Of a stretch of 64,000 nucleotides of DNA, positions 38,220 to 50,200 are shown piece by piece. Source of the DNA: Oikopleura dioica (Eukaryota; Chordata; Appendicularia; Copelata; Oikopleuridae); the NCBI GenBank assembly GCA_907165135.1, contig OU015566.1, positions 10,152,157-10,216,156 of the forward strand, in the 5' to 3' direction. Positions within the stretch are counted from its first letter, which is position 1. Each line of letters starts with the position of its first letter. The notes under the pieces were generated by a model, which was given only the letters and a program-made list of their open reading frames with translations, was not told where the DNA came from and ran no database searches. The translations under genes and the position numbers were made by a program.

Positions 38220-41200
38220 TTAATTTTCATCTGAGAAGTATATTCCAATAAAGTCTTCTGATCCTTCATGGTCGGTAACCCAGCCCGCTTCGTCAGACGG
38301 GTCCATGTCTTTGTTGCAGTTGTTTGTATGACAGCATTGATGACAAGTGGACGTGGTTCGCAAAGATGGGAAACATTGTTGGGCTGCTCGAACGAGGAAG
38401 TTCTGCTTTTTATTATTGTAGCAAGCAACAGCAGCCTTGCAACCCATATTGATTGTGACGACCTTAAATAATTCGTAAAAATGCAATGACTGGAGGTAAA
38501 TTAACCTGGAAAGCTGGGTTATCTGGATCTGGTTTAAGGTTATCTGGGCCGGAATAAACATTTCCGTCGAGATAAACTTCGTCTTCGAAGGCAGACATAT
38601 TCATAAAGTTCTTTTGCGTAGTGATGAAGCATGAGTCCTGTTCCTTGGCGCAGAATTGTTCCTTACCCTGAGATCTGCATTCTTCGTAAGTTTTGGCATT
38701 GACACACTAAACATTTTTTTTGCTGGATGAAACTGACTAAAAAGACTTACGCTCCAGCAGCTTGTCTGTGGCTCGCCAGTTCGCTCAGCAAAACGCGGGA
38801 AGGCCCATTTATGCTGAGATGGTTCGAGCTCATCGATAATGATCTTGCCAGTATCTGGGTCTCGCTCGTAGAATGTTCCACGGTCTAAAACACTCATAGC
38901 ATCAGCAACTAGAGAGTACAACTAACCATATTCCATATCGTCATCGTCCATGAGAATAACAGCTCGTTGCTTGCCCCAGTTTGCTCGGACATTGTGTTCA
39001 GACTCAACTCCAAGAGCTTGCTTGAGCAAAGCATACTTAGCCTGAGGCGTGAGATATTTGACCAGTTGAGGGGGGCACACCCTCGAATGGTTTGATCGAT
39101 GTGACCCATTCTGGCGAGTCGAAAGCCTCAGTTCGATCTTCGTTGAAGTCAAATCCGGTTCCGCGGAAGTCATCGTCAGATGTCTCAAATGCTGGTCGAT
39201 TTTCAGAGAACGAGGATGAGAATGAAGAGTCAAATTCAGGAGCGTTGTTGACGTAATTGTCGGTGAAGAATGACACAGCATCCTTGTGAATAGGCGAAAC
39301 AGATCCTTTCACGAGTTTTATTTTCAAATATTTGGGCAAAAAAGCCAAAATGTAAGAAAAAGTCGTTTTGTATCAATTTATGAATAAAAAACTCATTCCT
39401 GTATTGAAGTCTTCTTCCTCTGCAACTGGCATCATCTGCTTCCACTTCTGATCAAAGTCTTCATAAGTGAAATAGAACTCAGTGTACCACTGCTCGACTT
39501 CCTGTGCCATAGCGCTCAAGTAATTTCCATATTGAAGTGCGGCTTCAATCGGTGCAATATCTCGGATAACTGGCATGGACGGGAAATTGATCTGCTCTGG
39601 TTTAATAGGAACAAATCTATCCTCTGTCTTTGCAAGCTCATCGTTGATCATGTAAGAGACTTTCTCTGCAACGAGATCGTAGATTCCTTGCGCTTGAGCC
39701 TTGATATCCTCCTTCCATGCTTGGATGGCGCCATAGTTGTAGTGAATTTGTTGGAAATCGGGTTGTTTTGGAAGTTTTTCGAATTTGATATCGCCGATAG
39801 GTTTGCGGGTTGTTGTAGTTGTCGTTGTAGTCGTCGTTGTAGTTGTAGTCGTTGTGTATGGTACTCGAGTGGTGAAGATCTGATATCCTCTGGAATTCTT
39901 GTATTCGGTTGGATTGAAATCGATCTGCACGCCATGATCTCGCTCGTAATCGAGAACTGCTCTGAGATAAATATCCATAGTAGCATCGATTCGTTGCTGC
40001 TGGATTTTCAAACGGTTGTTGAAAAGCATTTTGTAATGCTCGTATTGATAATGTGGTTCGTTAGGTCTCTGAGGGCGCATTTGGAATTTAGGTGGGAGGA
40101 ATGGCGGCTGAAGGTCATCAGGAGGAGCGATGATTCCCGTATCAAATTCAAACACGAATGATTCCTTTTCGTCTGGTCTTTTGGACGAGTGGTTGGAGCT
40201 TTAGTTGTCTTCGAGTTCTGGTACTCGATCTGTGCATGATAGTAAACCTGCATATCTTCTTGGTATTTGAGCTCAGCTTCTTGCTTTGCCGCCATCCATT
40301 GTTGAAGTTTTTGAGAAAACTCATTCAAATAAGAGCTGTATCGGCTCGGAGATTCTCCAGCATACTTTGGTCTTCTTGTCGGCTGCGGTGGAAGGTTCAG
40401 TGTTGGCATTGGCATTGTAAATGGCTCTCGAGTTGTTGTAGCGTAACCTTCAGTTGTCGTGTAATCGACTGTAGGCGAGAGATTAGTTGTGTAGTCCCCT
40501 GTTGTTGTGATAATAGTCGTTTCAAAAGCAATGGTAGTCGCAATAGTCGTTGTCGTATAATCTGGGAACTCAAAGTTCATCTCTTGGAGAAGCTCTCTCC
40601 ATCTACTGAGCATCTCTCGGTATTTCTCAAGGTATTCTCTGTATTCTTTACGAGATTCAGATTTCTTCTTTCCACGGCGGACTGGTCGAGGAGGAAGAAC
40701 AGATACAGCATCATCATCAAGTCCCGAAACAAGCTCGTCAAGTTCACCGAGCTCAAGGTCGATCAAATTATCAAGCCAGTCATCGGAGGCATCTTCAGAG
40801 TTAGCACTTGAGATCTTGTCGAAGTCTTCAGTTCGCTCAGCTTCGTCAGTTGGATCATAACATGAAAGAATCTGCTTTTCGTCAACCTCGACAAAGCTCT
40901 CTTCAAGGCCTTCTCGGCACTGACATGTGTAGGAGCCAGGAATATTGACGCACAGCACTTGATAGATGTCATCATGCCGGCAATCATCATCAAGAGCAAG
41001 TGCGCATTCGTCGATATCCACACATTTGCCACCAAACATCTCGTAGCCTTCCTCGCATTGGCACTGGTACGATCCAGGCAAGTTGACGCAAATTTGATTG
41101 TCTCCCAAACATGAAGTCGTGAGATCACATTCGTTGATATCTTCACAATTGAGACCATCTCCCTCAAAGCCATCTGGACACAGGCACGAGTAAGAGCCGA

Positions 41201-44200
41201 TAGTATTCGTGCAAATAGCATATTGATGGCACTCATGATCGAAAGATTGACATTCATCAAGATCTTCGCATCTTCCATTCTTAAATTCCTGACCTTCTCC
41301 ACAATCGCAAATATAAGAACCAGGGCTGTTGACACAAACAGAGTCGAAACTGCACTCGTCGTAGCCAATCTCACATTCATTTAGGTCTGAACAGGTCACA
41401 CCATCGCCATAGAATCCTTCGATGCAAGAGCACGTAAAGCTTCCGTCAGTATTTCTGCAAATAGATCCTTCAGAAGCGCAGTTATGAGTTCCAGTAGAGC
41501 ATTCGTCAATATCAGCACAGTTAACACCGTTGCCTTCGTAGCCAGCGTCACAGCTGCACTCATAGCTTCCATCTGTGTTCGAACATGTTGCTCGATAATG
41601 GCAGCTTGCAATGCCATAAGCACACTCATCAATATCTTCACAAGTCATTGCTTTTCCAAGTTTGTATCCTGAGCTGCAGACGCATTTATAGCTGCTGATG
41701 GTGTTTAGGCAAATTTCATTGTCACCGGTGCATTTGTTTCCACCAAGGCATTCGTCAATGTCTTCACATTGATCACCAGCAAAACCACTCAAACAATCAC
41801 ATGTAAATGAGCCTTCAGTATTTCTACAGACACCATTCGATGGACAGATTGTTTCTGTCGTCATACACTCGTTGATATCAGAGCAATGAGTTCCTGAACC
41901 AGAGAAGCCGCTGTTGCAAGAGCAGGAATAAGAGCCGAAAGTGTTCGTACAAGTCGCATCCGCATGGCATTCGTTAATTCCGGAACATTCATCAATATCG
42001 ACACAGTCACCATTCTTGCTTTCGAAGCCAGTGTTACAGATGCAGTTGTATCCTCCTTTAGTATTCTGGCACCTCTCAGTAGCAAGATCGCATTCATGTG
42101 TGTCCTTCTTGCACTCGTTGATATCTTGGCAATAAGTTCCAGAGCCCTCGAATCCGTCAGAGCATTCGCACTTGAAGGATCCAGGAAGGTTAACGCAAGT
42201 TGCATCAGAGTCGCAATTGTCGATTCCAACAGCACATTCATCGTTATCAACGCAATCTCCATCAGAATTTTTGACGAAGCCGTGTTTACAAGTGCACTTG
42301 TAGGTACCAACTCGATTAAAGCAATCAGAATTGTCGCCACAGATAGATGCATCTTCACATTCATTGATGTCAACACATATACCATCATTGTCAACGAAGC
42401 CATCATCACAGCCACAGACAAAGGAACCATCTGTATTTGTACATCCAGCGTTAATATCACAATAATGTATGCCACTGATGCACTCGTCGATATCCTCGCA
42501 TGACTTGCCGCTGTCGCCAAAGAATCCAGGTTTGCACTGGCAGGTGAAGCTTCCGTCAGTATTCTCACAAGAGGCATTTTCAGAGCAGTCATGGGCATCA
42601 TTAGCACACTCGTCAATATCAACACACTCTCCATCATTCATTTTGTAACCGTTGTCGCAGAGACACTCGAAAGTTGATGGCAGATTGTTACAAGTCGATT
42701 GAGCAGGGCATCCGTGAGTACCATCTCGGCACTCGTCGATATCGAAACATTTCTTGCCGTTTCCGAATGAACCATCAGGGCACGTACACTTGAATCCTCC
42801 TTCAGAATTGACACAATCAGCTGTTGAATCGCATGGGTTGTCAGTAGCACATTCATCAATGTCTACACAGACTCCATCAACCATTTCAAAGCCAGATTTA
42901 CAGTCGCAGATCTCATCACTGCCTTTCTTGTAGCAATAAGCGTTATCACCACAGTCCGTCTTTTTGCACTTCTTTTAGGTGCACAGTAAAATCCGTTTCC
43001 TTTGTGTCCGGCGAAACAGTCACACTGATAAGCTCCTTTGTTATTGGAACAGTAACCGAGGTCGCTGCATTTATGAGCTCCGAGCATACATTCGTCTTCA
43101 TCCATACAGTTGAATCCGTCACCAGTGAACCCCTCATTGCAGAAGCACTTATAGCTGCCTTGAGTGTTCAAGCATCGGCTATTTTTATGACAGCTATCGA
43201 TTTTCTCCGCGCACTCGTTGATATCAACACACATGAATCCATCGCCAGAGTAGCCAGATTTACATTCGCACTCATAGCTGCCGTCAGTATTGAGGCATTT
43301 AGAGTCTTGCGAGCATTGATGAGTTCCAAGAGCGCACTCGTTGATATCGGAACAGGTGAATCCGTCTCCAGTGTAGCCACTGCCGCAGCGACAGTCAAAT
43401 CCTCCGTTGTTATTGACACAGTCTGCTGACGGGGCGCAGAAATCAATGCCGACAGAGCACTCGTTCACATCAACACAAGATCGCCCATCACCAACGTATC
43501 CGTTAGTGCAGCTGCATGAAAATCCTCCAAATTCATTCAGGCATCGGCTACCAATCACAGCGCAATTATGAATACCAAGAGCACACTCATCAATATCCTG
43601 GCATGAATAACCATTTCCTCGAAGGCCTCGTTTGCAGTTACAGATGTAGTTGCCAACAGTATTTATGCATTCTGCTTCAGGGTGGCATTTATGCTGAGAC
43701 GTGCTGCACTCATCTTGATCTTTGCATTTACCATCAACCATAATGTATCCGGAGACGCAAATGCACGCGTAGCTACCGTCAGTGTTTTTGCAAATGCTAT
43801 TTTTGCCACAGATATTTTTATCTTGTGAGCACTCATTAATATCCATGCATTCGCCTGAAACAGACTCGTATCCCGCAGAACACGAGCATTCATAAGATCC
43901 AGGAGTGTTGGTACAGTCTGAATTGTCGCCACATGGATTGTTAGCGCACTCATCAATGTCATCACAATTTTTAAACCCATCACCTTCGTATCCGTCTGGA
44001 CACTTGCATTTATAATATCCGTCTCTATTTTTGCACTGAGCAAGTTTATGACACGAATCTTCTTCTTCGCATTCATCGATGTCAACACATTTCGAGTCGA
44101 CAAGCTCATGACCTTCTTCGCAAGTGAGTTCAAATCCTCCGAGTCTATTTTCACAACTTCCACCTTTTGAATGACAAGATCGTCCGCCTGACATTCGTTG

Positions 44201-47200
44201 AAATCAGCGCAAACGAACCCGTTTCCGACAAATCCATCTTTGCAGGCGCAAGAAAAGCTTCCTTCTGTATTCTCGCAAGAAGCATTTTCGTGACAAGAGT
44301 TAACAAGTGAGCACTCATTGATATCGGCACAAGTGAAACCCGAGCCCTCAAAGCCTTCATTGCACATGCAGTCGTAAGATCCATCTGTATTAGCGCAAGA
44401 AGCGTTCTTATCACACTCATGGCTTCCATCAGAGCATTCATTATTATCGACACAGATTTGACCGTTTCCTTGGAATCCTTGTTCGCACTTGCACTTAAAC
44501 GATCCTTCAGTATTTTTGCACTTCGCATTCTCGTCACAATTGTGAGAGCCATTTTTGCATTCGTCGACGTCGCGACATTTACCCTTCTTGTCCATTTCAA
44601 GACCGTCAACGCATCTGCATTCGAAATCCTTATCGTTCAAATCGACGCAATATGCGGATTTATGACAATCAGCCTTTTTGGTCGCACACTTTCCAGTTGG
44701 TTTGCACTTGGTTACTCCATCGCCAGAGTATCCGACGAGACAAGAGCAAGAATAAGAACCGATGGTATTAGTACACTGAGCAAACTCAGCGCATGGATTT
44801 TCATCGCATTCATTGACATCAACGCAGAAATCACCATCATTTCCACTGTCGGCAAAGCCGTCTTTACACGTGCACTTGAAGGAGCCTTCAGTATTTGTAC
44901 AGATAGATTGGCCAGAACAAGCATCTTCAAGGCATTCGTTGACGTCGACACAGCTAAAGCCATCACCACTGTAACCAGTATCGCACTCGCATCTGTAATT
45001 TCCAGAAGTGTTGATACAGTTTGCATTAGCAGAGCATTCATTATCACCGGAAACACACTCGTCGATGTCAGCGCAGTCAATACCGTTACCGGCGAAACCA
45101 TCCGAGCAAGAGCAAATGAAAGAGCCGCTTGTATTCTCACAATTTGCATTGTTGCCACATGGATGAGAGTCACACTCGTCGATGTCAATGCATTCTCCGC
45201 TAATCATTGAGAAGCCCTCAGAGCAACTGCACGAGAAACCGCCAAAGAGGTTCGTACATTCCTGGTTGTTTCCACATACAAATGGCATTAAACATTCGTT
45301 GATGTCGTCACAGGATTTTCCATCGCCTGAAAGGCCAGAATCGCACGTGCATTTGAAAGAACCGAAAGTGTTAACACAATCAGCATTTCCGTCACATAAA
45401 TTAGAGATGTCACATTCATTGATATCCGTGCAAGAACCGTCAATCATCTCGAATCCAGCTTCACACGTGCATTCGTAAGATCCCTCGGTATTTCGGCAGT
45501 TTGCAAAGAGACCACAAACATCAGCATCTTCAACACACTCGTTGATATCATCGCAGTTAGCTCCAGCGTATCCAGCAAGGCATTCACAGTTGTACGATCC
45601 TTCGCTATTAATACATCTCTCACGATTAGAGCAAGTATTAACATCAATACATTCGTTGATGTCATTGCATTGTTGACCATCTCCGGCGTAACCATCTTTG
45701 CACCTGCATTTAAAGCTACCGTATTTTTCATCTTGCAATCAGCGTTAGAATCGCAGTCATGATTGCCAGTGTTGCAAAGATCTTCAAGCTCACATCCGCT
45801 TCCAAAGTCTCGGAATCCGTCGACACAGTCGCACTCGAAAGAGCCTTCAACGTTCGAACACATACTGTCATTGCCGCAGACATTGTCGATCGCGCATTCA
45901 TCGATATCAACACAAGCGTTGTCTTGTTTCTCGAATCCAGGAGGGCAGAAACATTCGAATGAGCCAATATTGTTGACACAGTAAGCTTTGTAACCACACT
46001 GAGAGTTTTCACATTCGTTGATATCCTGGCAATATCCGTTGTTGTCCTCGTAACCGATGACACACGCACAAGTGTAGCTTCCTGGGGTGTTTTTGCACAC
46101 GCTATTGACACCGCAGAAGAGCTCAGACTTAGCACACTCATCAACATCCTCGCAAGAACCGTCATTGTTTTCGATAAATCCTTGGGCACAGACACAATCG
46201 TAGCTTCCGAAAGTATCAGCGCAAACTTCGTTATCGCCACAAACACTATCATTTTCTCTACATTCATCGACATTATAACAATTGAATCCGTCTCCGGTAA
46301 AACCGTCGGTGCAAGTGCAATCGTAGCTTCCGGCAACGTTGGAGCAATCCGCATATTTGCTGCAAATGTTTTCACCGGCACATTCATTGATGTCCTTGCA
46401 TTTCTCACCATCACTTTCGAATCCGGTTTTGCAAGTGCAGTCAAAGGATCCGATTGAATTAGAGCAGACTGCGTGTGCTTGGCAAGCATTCTCTTCAGAG
46501 CATTCGTCAACATCTTCGCAGGTAACTCCGTCACCCGAATAACCCTTTTTACAGACGCATTTGAAACTTCCTTCAGTATTCTCGCATTTCGCGTTTTCAT
46601 CACAGTTGTCTGTTTGAGCATTACATTCATCAATGTCAAAGCACTGTAGTCCATTACCGCCATAGCCATCAGAACAAGAGCAAACAAACGAGCCGACTGT
46701 ATTTTTACAAGAAGCATTGCTGTCGCAAGGATCTTCAGAACACTCATCGACATCTTCGCAGTTTTCACCGCCATAGCCAGGATGGCAATTGCAATTATAA
46801 GATCCGGAATTATTCTCGCAACTGGCGTTTTCTGTGCAGGAGTCAAGTCCAAGTGCACATTCGTCGATATCTGCACATGAGCTGCCTTCTTTTCTAAATC
46901 CAGATGGACAGACGCATGTAAATCCTCCGTCAGTATTACTGCAAACTAAATCACCGGTGCAGTTATCCTCTTGAGTTGAACACTCGTCGATATCATCACA
47001 TTCATCGCCTGCGTATCCATTTCTGCAGGAGCAGACAAATGATCCTTGGATATTTTCACAATCTGCATGCATGGGGCAACTGCTATCAACTGCGCATTCA
47101 TCGATATCTTCGCAAGCGTATCCGTCGCCAGTAAAACCAGCATTACAGGAACAAGAGTAACCACCAGACGTATTTGAACAAGCTCCATTAGACGAGCATT

Positions 47201-50200
47201 TATGAGTACCATCATCACACTCATTAACATCCACGCAATCACTATTTGAAAGAGTGTAGCCATCGTGACAAATGCACTCGATATTTCCATCGATTTCGGA
47301 GGCATCCGAATGTGTTGGACACTCAAGAACAGCTCTGTTGGAAGCAGCGGGATTAACACAGGAGCCGTCGATTTTCTGCCAGTAGTCCTTGCAGACACAC
47401 TTTGACCCACCTGCGAAATTTACACATTTTTCGCCAGATGCGCATTCCGATAGACCAAGAGCGCACTCATCGATGTCGATGCAGATTTCTCCGTCTTTTC
47501 TGAATCCTGGGATGCACTCACATGAAAAGATCCGATTGTATTTGAACAGACTGATTGGGGAACGAGAGAACATGGCTGATCGACAATGCATTCGTTAATA
47601 TCAGCGCAGATGCCGTTCACTCTCTTGAAGCCAGCTTTACAGCTGCAAGAAAAGCTGCCAACTGTATTTTCACAGTTTTCTCGAACCTTGCAGTCAGCAA
47701 AACCTTCGTCACACTCATTGATATCTTGACATACTCCAGCGATCATTTCGAAGCCAGCATCACAGCTGCAGTCGAAGGATCCAACAGTATTAGTACACAC
47801 GCTATTATCTGGGCAAGCATCAGCTAGAGAGCACTCGTCAATATCTGAACATGTCAATCCATTTCCAGTGAACCCTGGTTTACAAGCACACTCAAATCCA
47901 GGGCTTGTATTTTTACAAATAGCCTTGGCGTCACATGGATTCTCTTCGCACTCATTGATGTCGACACATTCTATTCCATTTCCAATAGTTCCATCGGGGC
48001 AAATGCAGTCATGTGATCCAGGAGTATTGAAACAATCATTCCCGTTGCAGATATTTTCGATCTTGCATTCGTCAATATCGGTACATTTTCCATCGACGAG
48101 CTCGTATCCGTCAACGCAGGAGCACTCGTAGGATCCAACCGTATCGGAACAGATGCTATTTGATCCACAGATATTTTTTGGAGAGCACACTCGTTAACGT
48201 TGTCACAAGATTGTCCATTGCCAATGAAACCACTCATGCAGGTGCAAGAGAAAGAACCTGGAGAATTGTTACAGACAGCGTTTGGACTACAGTCACTTTG
48301 TGCTTCGTCACACTCATCAATGTCGATACACTGAAGAGCGCCAAGTTTTTGGTATCCATCATCGCACTGGCAGTCATATCCACCAGCAGTATTGACACAC
48401 TGAGAATTCTCGCCACATTTGTTTTGCCCGTTCTCACACTCGTTTATGTCCTCGCAGTAAACGCCATTACCGGAGAATCCATCATCACAAAGACACGAAT
48501 ATGAACCCGCGGAATTCGTGCAGCTAGCATGAGCCGAGCAGGGGTTGTTCTCACACTCATTGATGTCGTTACATTTTCCGTCATCGAGGACAAAACCATC
48601 TTTGCAGATGCACTCATAACTACCGGGCATGTTCAAGCAATTAGAGTTATCTTGGCATGTTGATGAATCCGTACACTCGTCAATATCCGAGCAAGAAACG
48701 CCATCTCCTTGATAGCCATCGTTACATTTGCACGAGTATGATCCATTATCGTTAATGCAGTTTGCATTTTCATGACAGTTGTTGACTCCCTTGCATTCAT
48801 CAATGTCATTGCAGACTCCGTCAATTTCTTCAAATCCTTTCGCACATTGGCAGAAATAGCTACCTTTTGTGTTTTGGCAGTCGAAGTTTTTGCCGCAGTC
48901 ACTTGTTTTAGTCGAGCATTCATCGATATCATTGCAGAAAAAGCCGTCACCTTCAAGTCCTGGAAGACAAGAACATTCATATCCTCCCTGAAGATTATTG
49001 CAAGAAGCCATTTGGGAGCATGAGTTTTCTCCAGATTCACATTCGTCAATATCAGTACATATTTCGCCTGAACCGGCATAGCCTGATCTGCAGTTACATT
49101 CGTATCCACCGTTAGTATTCACACAGGCAGCATTGACATCACATCGATGATCGCCGTTACTACATTCGTCAATATCTCTGCACTGATCACCAGTTTCCAT
49201 GAATCCAGGTTTGCAGTGACAAATGTACGAGCCGAAAGTATTATGGCAGTCTCTCTGGCCACAGATACTACCGTTGCCACATTCATTGATGTCGGTGCAG
49301 TGTTGCCCGTCACCGGTAAAACCATCTCTGCAGGTACACGAATATGAACCAACTGAATTTGTGCAAGAAGCGTTTTCATCACAAGGATCAAACGTGCATT
49401 CGTCGACATCGAGGCAATTTTTACCATCGCCATCGAATCCAGATTTGCATTGGCAGCTGTAAGATCCGTCAAAGTTCTGGCACTCCGCATTTTTATGACA
49501 AGAATTTTTTCCAGTAGCACACTCGTTTATATCGGTACAGAAAGTTCCGTCACCAGAGTAGCCATCTTTGCAGGTGCACTTATGACCACCGAAAGTATTC
49601 TCGCAGTCAGCATTGAAATCGCAACTGTGAGTGTCAAGCAGGCACTCATTCTGGTCCATGCAGACAAACCCGTCGCCACTGAATCCATCTTTGCAGATGC
49701 AATCATATGTTCCAGCGGTATTGAAGCAATCAGATTTTTCGTGACAATTGTGTCTGTTGGATTCGCACTCGTTAACATCTTGACAAACTTTTCCATCGCC
49801 AGAGTATCCCAATTTACATTGACATGCATACGAGCCAAGGGTATTTAGACAGTTGGCATTTTTGTCGCAGCTGTCAGTTCCTGCTTGGCATTCGTCAATG
49901 TCGATACATTTTCCGGAAGAAGACATTCTGAAGCCAGAATCGCAAATGCACTCATGACTTCCGATAGTGTTTTTGCATGTCGCATGCGATCCACAAGTCG
50001 ATGGAGAAGCGCATTCATTAATATCAACGCAAGAAAGCCCGTTTCCAGAGTATCCAGAATTGCACTTGCAGCTAAAAGAGCCTTCCAAATCGGTGCACTT
50101 CGCATTCGTATGACAGTCGTCTAAGTTCAAAGCGCATTCGTTGACATTGTCGCAGCTCTTTCCGTCACCGACAAAGCCAGATTTGCAAGTACAGGTGAAT

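Noticed and set aside
39532-40161. 209-codon plus-strand frame over the Thr tract
   Set aside because: Antisense of the confirmed minus-strand exon, composed of the reverse complement of Thr and Tyr codons.
40763-41380. Other-frame minus-strand frames rich in Met, Ala, Ser and Thr inside the EGF array
   Set aside because: They are the +1 frame of the same repeats and carry no cysteine pattern.
48170-48192. Programmed ribosomal frameshift
   Set aside because: No slippery heptamer or downstream structure is apparent, and many similar single-base breaks elsewhere are clear errors.
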